64,000 nucleotides of DNA from Aquimarina spongiae (GCF_900141785.1 NZ_FQYP01000004.1:372001-436000), one strand, 5' to 3'; counted from the stretch's first letter, positions 35,063-44,327 are shown. The notes: generated by a model not told the origin, from the sequence alone. Translations and numbers: made by a program.

Positions 35063-36415
35063 TTATTGTTGTTTTGGTTCTTTCATTTCAAAGTCCTCCA
35101 TAAACTTTGTTGTATAATTACCAGCAACATAATCTGGATGATCCATAAGTTGCCTGTGAAAAGGAACCGTAGTTTTTATCCCTTCGATAATGAATTCATC
35201 TAATGCTCTTTTCATTTTATTGATTGCTTCTTCTCGTGTTTGAGCCGTTGTAATCAATTTGGCAATCATAGAGTCATAATTAGGAGGAATAATGTATCCA
35301 CTATATACATGGGTATCTACTCGAACACCATGTCCTCCTGGAATATGTAAATTGGTAATTTTTCCTGGAGAAGGTCTAAAGTCCTTATAAGGATCTTCAG
35401 CATTAATTCTACATTCGATAGAGTGCAATTGCGGATAGTAGTTCTTTCCTGAAATTGGCACTCCTGCAGCAACTAATATTTGCTCACGGATCAAGTCATA
35501 ATCTACAACTTGTTCTGTAATAGGGTGCTCTACCTGAATACGAGTATTCATTTCCATAAAGTAGAAGTTTCTGTGTTTGTCTACAAGAAATTCTACCGTT
35601 CCTGCCCCTTCGTATTTGATAAACTCGGCTGCTTTGATAGCCGCTTCTCCCATTCTGTCTCTCAATTCGTCGGTCATGAATGGAGAAGGAGTTTCTTCGG
35701 TAAGTTTTTGGTGTCTACGTTGTACTGAACAATCTCTTTCAGACAAATGACAAGCGCGTCCGTTACTATCACCTACTACCTGAATCTCGATATGTCTTGG
35801 CTCTTCGATAAGCTTTTCCATATACATATCATCGTTTCCAAAGGCAGCTTTACTTTCTTGTTTAGCAGACTCCCATGCGGCTTGAAGGTCTTCTTCTTTC
35901 CATATAGCACGCATTCCTTTTCCACCACCACCGGCACTTGCTTTTAGCATCACAGGATATCCTGTTTCTTTAGCTACTTTTACACAAGTTTCGAAGTCAG
36001 GAATAACGCCTTCACTTCCTGGTACACAAGGAACTCCTGCTTTGATCATGGTTGACTTTGCAGAAGCTTTATCTCCCATTTTGTCAATCATTTCTGCGCT
36101 GGCCCCAATAAATTTGATTTGGTGTTCTTCACAGATTTTAGAGAATTTGGCATTCTCTGATAAAAATCCATAACCAGGGTGTATTGCATCTGCATTTGTA
36201 ATTTCTGCAGCAGCAATAATATTTGACATTTTTAAATATGATTCGGTACTGGGTGCAGGTCCAATACAAACGGCTTCGTCTGCAAATCGAACGTGTAAAC
36301 TTTCGGCATCTGCTGTAGAATAAACCGCAACAGTTTTGATTCCCATTTCCTTACAGGTTCTGATTACCCTCATGGCAATCTCACCTCTATTTGCAATTAG
36401 AATTTTTTTAAACAT
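35063..36415 (-). CDS. accC: Acetyl-CoA carboxylase, biotin carboxylase subunit
   Basis: A 450-residue ATP-grasp enzyme that carboxylates biotin on AccB, the first step of fatty-acid synthesis. Visible are the N-terminal [19 protein letters not shown], the glycine-rich ATP loop [14 protein letters not shown], the metal/ATP site [16 protein letters not shown] with Glu and Arg, and the C-terminal biotin-carboxylase lid domain. It lies 85 bases downstream of accB in one minus-strand unit. Confidence 0.96.
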   Translation of the reverse strand: MFKKILIANRGEIAMRVIRTCKEMGIKTVAVYSTADAESLHVRFADEAVCIGPAPSTESYLKMSNIIAAAEITNADAIHPGYGFLSENAKFSKICEEHQIKFIGASAEMIDKMGDKASAKSTMIKAGVPCVPGSEGVIPDFETCVKVAKETGYPVMLKASAGGGGKGMRAIWKEEDLQAAWESAKQESKAAFGNDDMYMEKLIEEPRHIEIQVVGDSNGRACHLSERDCSVQRRHQKLTEETPSPFMTDELRDRMGEAAIKAAEFIKYEGAGTVEFLVDKHRNFYFMEMNTRIQVEHPITEQVVDYDLIREQILVAAGVPISGKNYYPQLHSIECRINAEDPYKDFRPSPGKITNLHIPGGHGVRVDTHVYSGYIIPPNYDSMIAKLITTAQTREEAINKMKRALDEFIIEGIKTTVPFHRQLMDHPDYVAGNYTTKFMEDFEMKEPKQQ

Positions 36416-36500
36416 AACTTCTTAAAAATTACAATTGTCCAAAAAACAAATTCCACGGTTATTCACCTGTTGGAATTTGGTATTTGAATTTTGGGATTAC

Positions 36501-36995
36501 TTATGATGGGTCTACTAAGAAAAGAGGTTGATCAAACTCTACTGGAGAAGAATCATCAACAAGAACTTTTACTATAGTACCAGAAACTTCACTTTCGATT
36601 TCGTTGAAAAGCTTCATCGCTTCAATAATACAAAGTACATCTCCTTCTTTTACGCTATCTCCAACTTCTACAAAAGTAGGTTTGTCTGGAGCAGGTTTTC
36701 TGTATAAAGTTCCGATAATTGGAGATTTGATTGTAATATATTTTGAATCGTCTTCTGCAGGTTTTTCAGTTGCTGCAGGTGCTGCAGGAGCAACTGGTGT
36801 TGGAGCAGCTTGTACTGGTGCAGGTTGAGCAGGAACGGCGCTACCAACAGGAATCTGTTGAACAATTGTAGTTTCCTTGCTGTCGTCTGATGCAGTTTTG
36901 ATGGTGATTTTAACGTCATCCATCTCTAATTTTACTTCGCTGGCCCCTGACTTGGCTACGAATTTAATCAAATTCTGAATTTCTTTTAAATCCAT
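36501..36995 (-). CDS. accB: Acetyl-CoA carboxylase, biotin carboxyl carrier protein
   Basis: A 164-residue carrier. The N-terminal helical part (MDLKEIQNLIKFVAKSG) is followed by a mobile Ala/Pro/Gln linker (about 45-85) and the biotinyl domain (88-164). The modified lysine is in IIEAMKLFNEIE near residue 129. It works with AccC encoded next to it; the carboxyltransferase subunits are not in the window. Confidence 0.95.
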   Translation of the reverse strand: MDLKEIQNLIKFVAKSGASEVKLEMDDVKITIKTASDDSKETTIVQQIPVGSAVPAQPAPVQAAPTPVAPAAPAATEKPAEDDSKYITIKSPIIGTLYRKPAPDKPTFVEVGDSVKEGDVLCIIEAMKLFNEIESEVSGTIVKVLVDDSSPVEFDQPLFLVDPS

Positions 36996-37022
36996 AATAT
37001 TGGGTATTGTGTGTTTAGTTGT

Positions 37023-38018
37023 TTAGGAATTATAGGCCCATTTCAGATAAATAGAACCCCATGTAAAGCCTCCTCCGAAAGAGGCAAACACGATATTATC
37101 TCCTTTTTTGAGTTGTTTTTCATAATCATGCAACAATAATGGTAGGGTGGCCGAGGTGGTATTACCATATCGCTGTATATTCATAAGGACTTTATTTTGG
37201 TCAAGCCCCATTCGATTAGCAGTTGCATCAATAATTCGTTTATTAGCCTGGTGAGCAACTAGCCAATCTACGTCATCTCCTGTAAGATTGTTACGTTCCA
37301 AGATTTTGGTACTGGCATCAGCCATATTAGACACAGCATATTTAAATACTGTTTTACCGTCCTGTTGCACAAAATGCTGTTTGTTGGCTACGGTTTCTGC
37401 GGATGGAGGTAGGATAGAACCACCGGCTTCGATTTTTAGGAATTCTCGTCCAATACCATCGGTACGCAAGTACTCATCCTGAAATCCATATCCTTCTTCG
37501 TTAGGTTCGAAAAGAACAGCACCTCCACCATCACCAAAAATGATGCATGTAGCACGATCAGTATAGTCTATAATAGAAGACATCTTATCAGCACCGATAA
37601 GTAATATCTTTTTATATCTTCCTGATTCGATATAGCTTGCTGCGGTAGACATTCCATACAAAAAGCTGGAACAAGCTGCTTGTAAATCGTAAGAAAAAGC
37701 ATTTACTGCTCCAATGGCAGAAGCTGTGAAGGCTGCAGTGGCAGCTACCGGAAGATCTGGTGTTGCGGTTGCAAAAATAACCATGTCGATCTCTTTAGGA
37801 TCGAGATTCTTTTTGGCGATAAGATCCTCGGCTGCTTTAATGCCTAAGTAAGAGCTCCCTTTATCAGTATCTTTTAATAATCTACGTTCTTTAATACCTG
37901 TACGGGTGGTGATCCATTCATCGTTTGTGTCAACCATTGTTTCCAAAATCTGATTTGTTAACACATAATCTGGCACATACGCGCCTACAGCTGTGATAGC
38001 GGCTGTGATTTTACTCAT
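37023..38018 (-). CDS. fabH: 3-oxoacyl-ACP synthase III
   Basis: A 331-residue condensing enzyme that starts fatty-acid chains from acyl-CoA and malonyl-ACP. The catalytic Cys is in LQAACSSFLYG (about residue 114), His in WLVAHQANKRIID and Asn in RYGNTTSATLPLLL. It heads the fabH-accB-accC unit. Confidence 0.95.
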   Translation of the reverse strand: MSKITAAITAVGAYVPDYVLTNQILETMVDTNDEWITTRTGIKERRLLKDTDKGSSYLGIKAAEDLIAKKNLDPKEIDMVIFATATPDLPVAATAAFTASAIGAVNAFSYDLQAACSSFLYGMSTAASYIESGRYKKILLIGADKMSSIIDYTDRATCIIFGDGGGAVLFEPNEEGYGFQDEYLRTDGIGREFLKIEAGGSILPPSAETVANKQHFVQQDGKTVFKYAVSNMADASTKILERNNLTGDDVDWLVAHQANKRIIDATANRMGLDQNKVLMNIQRYGNTTSATLPLLLHDYEKQLKKGDNIVFASFGGGFTWGSIYLKWAYNS

Positions 38019-38241
38019 ATCTTGATTTTAGTTTCATCTGAGCAATTTTGCTTCAGATGGAATTCACCAATTGATGCTTTACACTTCTGTAAAGCAAGGG
38101 TTTACCTTAAAAAAATATTTAGTTCATCTCATGAATTATAGCACAAAAATGAGCTAAAAAGTCGTTGAAATTACTAAATTATATACAAATATGGCGCAAA
38201 ATAATTGGATTTTGACACATATTCAACTAAAAACAAAAAAA

Positions 38242-38259
38242 CTCTCACAAAAGTGAGAG
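38242..38259 (-). terminator. Terminator of the yceD-rpmF operon
   Basis: CTCTCAC pairs with GTGAGAG around AAAA; the minus strand continues with a T-run. It separates rpmF from fabH, so fabH has its own promoter in the 38019-38241 gap. Confidence 0.75.
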
Positions 38260-38285
38260 CTTACTTTAAAATTTTAACAGTAGCT

Positions 38286-38483
38286 TTATGCTACTTCCTC
38301 TTCGGTATTATCGATTACTACCTGCCCGCGGTAATATAATTTACCTTCGAACCAGTGTGCTCTGTGATATAAATGTGCTTCACCAGTAGTAGGATCCGTA
38401 GCAATTTGTGGTACAGAAGCTTTATAATGCGTTCTTCTTTTATCTCTTCTAGTTTTCGATATTTTTCTCTTAGGATGTGCCAT
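38286..38483 (-). CDS. rpmF: 50S ribosomal protein L32
   Basis: A 65-residue basic ribosomal protein with the usual start [20 protein letters not shown]. The zinc-ribbon cysteines found in some L32 proteins are absent (C-minus form). It follows the YceD gene by 10 bases, the widely conserved arrangement. Confidence 0.97.
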   Translation of the reverse strand: MAHPKRKISKTRRDKRRTHYKASVPQIATDPTTGEAHLYHRAHWFEGKLYYRGQVVIDNTEEEVA

Positions 38484-38493
38484 TGCTCAGCTA

Positions 38494-39036
38494 TTATTTA
38501 TCGTTTAATAAGTTTTTTAATTTATCCCAACGAGGATCTGTCTCCTCATTATCATTTGTTTCTTTATTTTTTTCCTTCGGACTTAGCTCTTCCAACTTTT
38601 CGAGTATGTCAGACTGTAAAGTACCATCTTCAACACCAGGGTGTACTCTTTTTGAAGGCACACCTAATACAATAAGTTCGTAAATATATTGCTGTACATT
38701 TACTTCATATTCTCCATGTGGAATAATAAGAAGCTCTTCATTTTCATCATTAAACTCCTGACCAAATTTAATTACCAAAAAGAAATCATCTTCTACAGGT
38801 AAATCAAAAGGTTCATTAGTGACATCGCAATTTACATTTACCGTACCACTAGCTTTAAACTCAAGTTCTAAAAGCGTTGCTTTTTTGTTAAACTCAAGAT
38901 CAATAGTTATTGCCGCAGCATTAAACTCATCATACTCAAAATGTTCAAAGAACGTATTGTCAATCTCATACTTGAAGCGATGTAATCCTTGCTTCAATCC
39001 AACAAAAGGAATAGTATACTCTTTTAGTTGTATCAT
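38494..39036 (-). CDS. YceD/DUF177 family protein
   Basis: A 180-residue protein of the DUF177 family that precedes rpmF in most bacteria. In E. coli and plants it is tied to 23S rRNA processing. Visible marks are the acidic core (FEYDEFNAAAITIDLEFNKK), FDLPVEDDFFLVIKFGQEF and the C-terminal DPRWDKLKNLLND. It lacks the Cys pairs of some homologues. The ATG giving MIQLKEYTIPF is chosen over an upstream TTG because it sits a normal distance (about 45 bases) from a -7 box. Confidence 0.9.
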   Translation of the reverse strand: MIQLKEYTIPFVGLKQGLHRFKYEIDNTFFEHFEYDEFNAAAITIDLEFNKKATLLELEFKASGTVNVNCDVTNEPFDLPVEDDFFLVIKFGQEFNDENEELLIIPHGEYEVNVQQYIYELIVLGVPSKRVHPGVEDGTLQSDILEKLEELSPKEKNKETNDNEETDPRWDKLKNLLNDK

Positions 39037-39080
39037 TCTATCACCAGTTTCAAGCGTCGCCAATTTAATTAAGGCGGGTG

Positions 39081-39088
39081 CAAAGATA
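39081..39088 (-). promoter_or_regulatory. -7 promoter box of the yceD-rpmF operon
   Basis: TATCTTTG on the minus strand, an exact match to TAnnTTTG, about 45 bases upstream of the chosen yceD start. Confidence 0.6.
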
Positions 39089-39197
39089 ACAAAAATTCGT
39101 TATGAAAGTATTTTTGTAAACAAAATTATATCAGAAAGTTAGTGAATTGATAGGTTGCTTACAAAAGCGCTTTACAATTGATACACTTCTTTGCTGT

Positions 39198-40271
39198 TTA
39201 AGCTTGTTGTTGATTGTTTTTGTTTTGTGGTTTACGGGGTTGTTTTTTTAGTGGATTCTTAGTCAAATCCTGATATTCGTTTCGATTCTTATAAATTTTT
39301 AAAGCGGCAAATACTGCTTCTTTAAAAGAGCTATTGTCGGCTTTGTTTTGTCCAGCTATCTCAAAAGCAGTGCCGTGATCTGGAGAGGTCCGTACCTTGT
39401 TCAATCCAGCCGTATAGTTTACGCCTTTGCCAAATGATAAGGTTTTGAAAGGAATCAATCCCTGATCGTGATAGGCGGCAACAATAGCATCAAAAGCTTT
39501 GTAATTATCCGAACCAAAAAAGCTGTCGGCCGCATAAGGGCCAAACACCAATTTACCAGAATCTATAATTTTTTGAATAGTTGGTTTTAAAACTTCTTCA
39601 TCTTCTTTACCAATAACACCATTATCTCCACTGTGGGGATTAATACCCAGCACAGCAATTTTTGGTTTTGCTATGGCAAAATCTTGTTTTAGGGTGTGGT
39701 GTATCGTATTGATTTTTTGCTCGATAAGCTCTGGAGTTATGGTTTCTGCTACATCTTTTACGGCGACATGATCGGTTAGCAAACCAACTTTTAGATCATC
39801 TGTAATCATAAACATCAAACTGTTACCTTGTAATTCCTGATCCAGATAATCGGTATGACCAGGAAATTTGAATTCGTCGGATTGGATGCTACTCTTGTTA
39901 ATAGGAGCGGTGACCAATACATCGATTTCATCATTTTTTAAGGCTTGGGTTGCCGCTTTTAAAGATTTGATGGCATAACTTCCTACTTTTTCATCTTCTT
40001 CGCCAAATTTAATGTCCAACGGCTCTTTCCATACATTAAGGACATTGATTTTTCCATCTAAGATTTGAGAAGTTTTATCGATACCGTGAAGATTGATATT
40101 GGTTTGGTACTTTTTCTTAAGAAAAGAAAGAATCTTTACCGACGCGAAAATTACAGGAGTGCAAAAATCCAGCATTCGAGTATCCTGAAAAGTTTTCAGA
40201 ACCACTTCGCTTCCTATACCATTTAAATCACCTATAGAAATTCCTAATCTTATTTTTTTTTCTTTCTTCAT
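39198..40271 (-). CDS. pdxA: 4-hydroxythreonine-4-phosphate dehydrogenase
   Basis: A 357-residue NAD-dependent enzyme of the deoxyxylulose-phosphate-dependent pyridoxal-phosphate pathway. Motifs are LGISIGDLNGIGSEVVLK at the start, metal-binding His residues in FPGHTDYLDQ and VAAYHDQGLIPFK, and the nucleotide loop VRTSPDHGTAFEIAG. The C-terminal tail is Lys/Gln/Asn-rich (NKNNQQQA). It is divergent from ribE. Confidence 0.95.
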   Translation of the reverse strand: MKKEKKIRLGISIGDLNGIGSEVVLKTFQDTRMLDFCTPVIFASVKILSFLKKKYQTNINLHGIDKTSQILDGKINVLNVWKEPLDIKFGEEDEKVGSYAIKSLKAATQALKNDEIDVLVTAPINKSSIQSDEFKFPGHTDYLDQELQGNSLMFMITDDLKVGLLTDHVAVKDVAETITPELIEQKINTIHHTLKQDFAIAKPKIAVLGINPHSGDNGVIGKEDEEVLKPTIQKIIDSGKLVFGPYAADSFFGSDNYKAFDAIVAAYHDQGLIPFKTLSFGKGVNYTAGLNKVRTSPDHGTAFEIAGQNKADNSSFKEAVFAALKIYKNRNEYQDLTKNPLKKQPRKPQNKNNQQQA

Positions 40272-40358
40272 TATATAAAGTACTTAATCTGTATTTTTGA
40301 AGTCCAAAATCAAACCTCAAATAGTAAGGTCACAAATTTAATTAAATAATTCGCATTT

Positions 40359-40946
40359 ATGTTTACTGGGATCATTGAAGAATTAGGAACGATTACTTCC
40401 TTGAAGAGCGATCAGGAAAATCTGGATATTACTGTACAATCCAACTTTACATCAGAGTTAAAAATCGATCAAAGCGTGGCGCACAATGGAGTTTGTCTTA
40501 CCGTAGTTGCAATTGATGGAGATCGCTATACCGTTACCGCGATTAAAGAAACTCTGGATAAGACTAATTTGAATGATCTAAAAGAAGGGGCTATTGTAAA
40601 TCTGGAAAGAGGAATGAAGCTAGATGATCGATTGGATGGACATATCGTGCAAGGGCATGTTGATCAGACCGCAGTTTGCAAATCAGTAACTGAAGCTGAT
40701 GGGAGCTGGTATTTTACTTTTGAATATGATCCGAGCCTAAATAATATCACAATAGAAAAAGGATCTATTACGGTAAATGGAGTAAGTCTCACGGTGGTGA
40801 ACTCTCAAAAAAGCGAGTTTAGTGTAGCGATTATTCCTTATACTTATGAGCATACCAACTTTAATACGTTTACTGAAGGTACGGTGGTCAACCTGGAGTT
40901 TGATGTGATCGGAAAATATGTAAAACGCATTACCGAATTGCAATAG
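40359..40946 (+). CDS. ribE: Riboflavin synthase, alpha subunit
   Basis: A 195-residue enzyme dismutating two 6,7-dimethyl-8-ribityllumazine molecules to riboflavin. Two homologous lumazine-binding beta-barrels are visible: one starting MFTGIIEELGTI, the other at HIVQGHVDQTAV (about residue 98). Each contains a VAHNGVCLTV- or ITVNGVSLTV-type segment. Two bases separate its stop from the convergent next gene. No FMN riboswitch was seen upstream. Confidence 0.95.
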   Translation: MFTGIIEELGTITSLKSDQENLDITVQSNFTSELKIDQSVAHNGVCLTVVAIDGDRYTVTAIKETLDKTNLNDLKEGAIVNLERGMKLDDRLDGHIVQGHVDQTAVCKSVTEADGSWYFTFEYDPSLNNITIEKGSITVNGVSLTVVNSQKSEFSVAIIPYTYEHTNFNTFTEGTVVNLEFDVIGKYVKRITELQ

Positions 40947-40948
40947 GA

Positions 40949-41575
40949 TTATTGACGTTCGTACTTTGAGTAAAACCATAGTTTGGGAGAAAGATTAGGG
41001 TCGTCACCCGAATAATAGCCCCATCCAATAATCTCGTAATATTCTTGAGATACAGTTTCTTTGAAGTATTCGATTTTTTGAGGATTTTGTTCGTTACGTT
41101 GCCAAATAATGGTGTTTTTCCCTTCGGTGCTACCACTATGAATTACAGTCTCGTCTGGTTTTCTAACTACGCACCATAACTTTCCGTCCTGAATCTTATT
41201 CACTCCATGGCTTACGATTTTTTTGCCAGTATCTGGGTAGTAATCGGTAATGGTTACTTTTTGAAAATATGGAGTGTCTGATTGATATACCTGCAAAACA
41301 TCAATACTATTTACTTGGGTTAATCCTTCTTTTTGAAGGCTGGCTTTGCTGATGTTTTTTAAGTCTATTTTGTCTTTAGGTACTTGTTGTTGGTCCTCAA
41401 AAATCAGGAACTCACCTTTCCAGGTACCGTCAAGGATTTTATAGACATTTTGATGCTCTTGGTCCGCAGCTGTGACTTTTGGTTGAATTTCAATATTATC
41501 AATAGGAACTTTGTTCTGGCAACTACTGTTTATCCAGAACAAGACAAATACATATATGTGCCATTGTTTTATCAT
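40949..41575 (-). CDS. Hypothetical lipoprotein
   Basis: A 208-residue exported protein: hydrophobic start (IYVFVLFWINSSC) with a lipobox-like Cys19, followed by a mostly beta domain (LDGTWKGEFLIFEDQQ, TITDYYPDTGKKIVSHGVNK, TIIWQRNEQNPQKIEYF). The alternation suggests a lipocalin-like or calycin barrel in which a small ligand could be bound, but no named family is recognised. Confidence 0.7.
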   Translation of the reverse strand: MIKQWHIYVFVLFWINSSCQNKVPIDNIEIQPKVTAADQEHQNVYKILDGTWKGEFLIFEDQQQVPKDKIDLKNISKASLQKEGLTQVNSIDVLQVYQSDTPYFQKVTITDYYPDTGKKIVSHGVNKIQDGKLWCVVRKPDETVIHSGSTEGKNTIIWQRNEQNPQKIEYFKETVSQEYYEIIGWGYYSGDDPNLSPKLWFYSKYERQ

Positions 41576-41651
41576 ATCAATGTCATATACGGTATTTTGG
41601 TTTTAAAATTAGAAGTGTAGTGTACTGGGGTAGGCAGAAGTAGAAAAGATG

Positions 41652-41807
41652 TTACATCAATTCTACTTCATTAAATTTAAATAGTGACACTTTGTCCCTT
41701 CCGATCTTTAGGAGTACACCTCCCAGATCACTTAAATTTGAGCAGGATTGAAAATCCAATACTTTACCAAAATACTGGCTTTTTGTATCAATTACTTTAT
41801 ACTGCAT
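41652..41807 (-). CDS. 51-residue hypothetical protein
   Basis: An ATG-started frame reading MQYKVIDTKSQYFGKVLDFQ at the N-terminus and ending SLFKFNEVELM. It has the balanced composition of a folded beta protein (alternating V/I/L with K/D/E), and the opening resembles other small Bacteroidota proteins with a KVIDxxSxYFGK pattern. It lies in a 660-base gap that otherwise looks empty. No function can be given. Confidence 0.5.
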   Translation of the reverse strand: MQYKVIDTKSQYFGKVLDFQSCSNLSDLGGVLLKIGRDKVSLFKFNEVELM

Positions 41808-42033
41808 AGCTTACAATTTGATTCGTATTTCCCAATTTTTTTATTCTAGTTGTTCTTTCCCCAAAAAACATACCAGATAATATCAAATTCGTGGGGTAAA
41901 TGTAATAGGCAATGTTGGGAATCAAAAAAAAACTTATTAGGTTTTATTAACAACATTTCAAGGATTTTGAGTGTAAGTGTTTGTTTTACAGTGTTTTTAG
42001 AGTTTAAAATGAGAATATAATGCAAAATTAGTT
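41808..42033. other. Gap between the 51-residue gene and the twin-palindrome promoter
   Basis: AT-rich and without a supportable gene. It contains a CCCCA/TGGGG inverted pair near 41862-41898 and a long A-tract near 41926. It probably holds the promoter of the minus-strand small gene, not identified. Confidence 0.35.
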
Positions 42034-42080
42034 TTTGGAATTATTCCAAATTTTGTATCTTTGTTTTGGAATTATTCCAA
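42034..42080 (+). promoter_or_regulatory. Promoter framed by two identical 15-bp palindromes
   Basis: TTGGAATTATTCCAA occurs at 42035-42049 and again at 42066-42080, centres 31 bp apart (three helical turns). The -7 box TATCTTTG (42056-42063) lies exactly between them. A -33 TTTG (42034-42037) overlaps the first palindrome at 18-base spacing, and the transcription start should fall in the second. A repressor bound here would cover both core elements. The regulator is unknown. Confidence 0.7.
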
Positions 42081-42190
42081 TTATCTCTAGGTAGACCTCA
42101 TTTATAATTTTAAGAGATTTTCACCTTTTATTAAGTTCTTTTTTGGATCTGATGGCATGCGATTTGCAAAATCAATAGTAACCAAATCGT

Positions 42191-42238
42191 ATGACTATGA
42201 TAATAGAAGTACCTAATGAAAATGATTTTAGGCTATGA
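42191..42238 (+). CDS. 15-codon frame coupled to the next gene
   Basis: The frame reads MTMIIEVPNENDFRL and its stop overlaps the next ATG as ATGA. It sits about 120 bases after the expected transcript start. It could be a translated leader controlling the gene below, or the remnant of an antitoxin-like gene, since small Bacteroidota antitoxins often start in this style. Chance cannot be excluded. Confidence 0.3.
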   Translation: MTMIIEVPNENDFRL

Positions 42239-42573
42239 GTGGTATTAATTATGAAATACAAAACAGAAAATTGCAATCGTATAAACATACGTTTGACTAT
42301 AACTTTTGTAAGCGAAAGTATAACGAGTATGCTTCTATGGACTTAAAGAAGTTTCAGAAGTGTTTGATGGATCCCAAGAAATTGGGTGAGATTGGTCATT
42401 TGTGTTCTTTTATTCTTTGGGTCAAAAACAAAGAAAAGCATGAGTACCGAGATACCCTTGGGGATTATGGATTAATCCATTTATTGTTTCACTGCTTGGA
42501 GAGTGAACATCACGCCAAAATCCATGGTGAATATATCCATATGTTGTTTAAAGAGGATATCAAATTAGTGTAA
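42235..42573 (+). CDS. Hypothetical His/Cys-rich protein under a palindrome-controlled promoter
   Basis: A 112-residue soluble protein, unrecognised. It is basic in the first half (NFCKRKYNEYASMDLKKFQK) and rich in His, Cys and aromatic residues in the second (LIHLLFHCLESEHHAKIHGE, then YIHMLF). The clustered His could bind metal. It is followed within 30 bases by a good terminator, so it is a monocistronic unit (plus the 15-codon frame) under the twin-palindrome promoter. Confidence 0.55.
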   Translation: MSGINYEIQNRKLQSYKHTFDYNFCKRKYNEYASMDLKKFQKCLMDPKKLGEIGHLCSFILWVKNKEKHEYRDTLGDYGLIHLLFHCLESEHHAKIHGEYIHMLFKEDIKLV

Positions 42574-42596
42574 TTGATAGATTATAAATGATATGG

Positions 42597-42627
42597 AAGC
42601 TGTTTCTTTTAGGGAACGGCTTTTTTT
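42597..42627 (+). terminator. Terminator after the palindrome-controlled gene
   Basis: AAGCTGTTTC pairs with GGAACGGCTT (10 bp including G-T pairs) around TTTTAG, followed by seven T. Confidence 0.75.
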
Positions 42628-42834
42628 GTTTAGAGAAGTATTGTTTTTCAAAAAATATAGACAGTATCAAAAAATGAAACTGATAGGTTTTATCTTCACA
42701 GAATAAAAACCCCATGGCAGAGATTTGTTATAAGCTATCGTCAGTAGGGGAATGAATTAACTGACATGGGATTTAATAATGGAACTATTAGTTCTTTAGA
42801 TTTACAATGAAATGATAAAAAAGTTAAGAAAATA

Positions 42835-44037
42835 ATGCTGAAATCGAAAAGAATAGAATCTATCGATATTCTAAGGGGTATTGTCATGATTATTATGTGT
42901 TTGGATCACACTAGAGATTTTTTTCAGGATTTGCAGGTGGCTGGGTCTCCTATGAATCTTAAAACTACAACTCCAACATTGTTTTTTACGAGATATATTA
43001 CTCATTTTTGCGCTCCGGTTTTTGTCTTTCTCTCCGGTCTTTCTGTGTATTTACAGTCGATGAAGAAAACAAAGAATGAATTGACAAAATTTCTTATTAC
43101 TAGAGGTATATGGTTAATTTTTCTAGAAGTTGTACTTAATAATTTTTTATGGGGTTTCGATATACGTTACTTTTTTATAAGTTTTCAGGTTATATGGGCA
43201 ATTGGCGTATCAATGATTGTTCTTGCAGGCATAATACATTTGAAAAAACACATAGTATTGGCTTTGGGAATTGCTATTGTGGTAGGGCATAACTTAATAG
43301 ACGTTTTCATTGTTGATAAGAAAATGTTTGAATATAGTGAACATATAACCTGGGATTTCTTCTGGTATCTGTTTTATCAAAGAGGAGTAATGCAAATTAA
43401 TGAATATCATTATGTCAGATCAAGTTATCCAATGCTTCCGTGGCTTGGAATCATGATTTTAGGCTATTGTTTAGGACGTCTATATGCAAAAACAATTGGT
43501 TCAAAGGCAAGATTTAAGTATCTCTTATCCGCAGGTTCTTTAATGCTATTACTTTTTGCGTTGTTAAGAACATTTAATTTGTACGGAGATCCTCAATGGA
43601 GTTTTGATGTTCAAGGTTCTTTTTTTGAATCGCTGGTCTCATTTCTTAGGATAACAAAATACCCACCTTCTTTCCATTTTACTTTGATCACCCTAGGGGT
43701 TTGTCTAATTGCTCTAGCGCTATTGGAAAAAGTGAAAAATCAGGTCACAAATTTTCTGCTTGTTTTTGGCCGAGTTCCACTATTCTTTTACTTTTTACAT
43801 GTTGCAGTTATTCACCTTTCTAGTATGCTTCTCAAACCTTTTTATGGAGATACTATGTATTCTGCTATTAATAATTATGAAAATTATATAAATAGGGAGC
43901 ATCGATATCTTGGCACGGATTTGCTTGGAGTATACATTGCCTGGATTTTAATAATTGCTGTACTGTATTATCCTTGCTTAAAATATATGTACTATAAGAT
44001 GAATAATAAAGAAAAGAAATGGCTAAGTTATTTATAA
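42835..44037 (+). CDS. DUF1624/heparan-alpha-glucosaminide acetyltransferase-like membrane protein
   Basis: A 400-residue inner-membrane protein with about ten helices. The start RIESIDILRGIVMIIMCLDH with the following TRDFF is the signature of the DUF1624/YeiB/HGSNAT-like acyltransferase superfamily, where His in the first helix region is thought to take part in acyl transfer across the membrane. A second conserved segment is YPMLPWLGIMILGYCLGRLY. The acceptor is probably a cell-envelope sugar or lipid, by analogy only. It is preceded by a 207-base gap with no gene. Confidence 0.8.
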   Translation: MLKSKRIESIDILRGIVMIIMCLDHTRDFFQDLQVAGSPMNLKTTTPTLFFTRYITHFCAPVFVFLSGLSVYLQSMKKTKNELTKFLITRGIWLIFLEVVLNNFLWGFDIRYFFISFQVIWAIGVSMIVLAGIIHLKKHIVLALGIAIVVGHNLIDVFIVDKKMFEYSEHITWDFFWYLFYQRGVMQINEYHYVRSSYPMLPWLGIMILGYCLGRLYAKTIGSKARFKYLLSAGSLMLLLFALLRTFNLYGDPQWSFDVQGSFFESLVSFLRITKYPPSFHFTLITLGVCLIALALLEKVKNQVTNFLLVFGRVPLFFYFLHVAVIHLSSMLLKPFYGDTMYSAINNYENYINREHRYLGTDLLGVYIAWILIIAVLYYPCLKYMYYKMNNKEKKWLSYL

Positions 44038-44163
44038 GAATTAATGATCTTAATTATCTTTATGTTCCTTATAAGTGATGTGTTTTCTTCATTTGAAAGT
44101 GTTGTTAAGGAGATTAAAATGATCAACTCCTCGTCCAAGATTTGCTTCACTATAATGCATAAA

Positions 44164-44189
44164 AAAACCCTAGCTTTTGCTAAGGTTTT
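44164..44189 (-). terminator. Terminator after tRNA (CAT)
   Basis: AAAACC and TAGC pair with GCTA and GGTTTT around TTTT with one C/A mismatch; the minus strand continues into a T-run. Confidence 0.75.
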
Positions 44190-44198
44190 GTTATAAAG

Positions 44199-44272
44199 TG
44201 GTCCCACTTGGGCTCGAACCAAGGACCCCCTGATTATGAGTCAGGTGCTCTAACCAGCTGAGCTATGGGACC
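44199..44272 (-). tRNA. tRNA with CAT anticodon (Met, or Ile2)
   Basis: A 74-base cloverleaf: acceptor GGTCCCA, D-arm GCTC/GAGC, anticodon stem CCTGA/TCAGG with loop CTCATAA (anticodon CAT), T-arm CTTGG/CCAAG with TTCGAGC, discriminator A. CCA is not encoded. Base 1-72 pairing is normal, so it is not initiator tRNA. Elongator Met and lysidine-modified Ile2 cannot be separated by eye. Confidence 0.9.
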
Positions 44273-44327
44273 TAAAACGGACGGCAAATTTAAGGATTTG
44301 ACCAATACACGCCAAACATTTTTTATT

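Noticed and set aside
40300..40358. FMN riboswitch upstream of ribE
   Set aside because: The pdxA-ribE gap is under 90 bases and shows none of the conserved RFN element segments.
44199..44272. Initiator tRNA-fMet
   Set aside because: The 1-72 pair is normal and the anticodon stem lacks the three G-C pairs of initiators.
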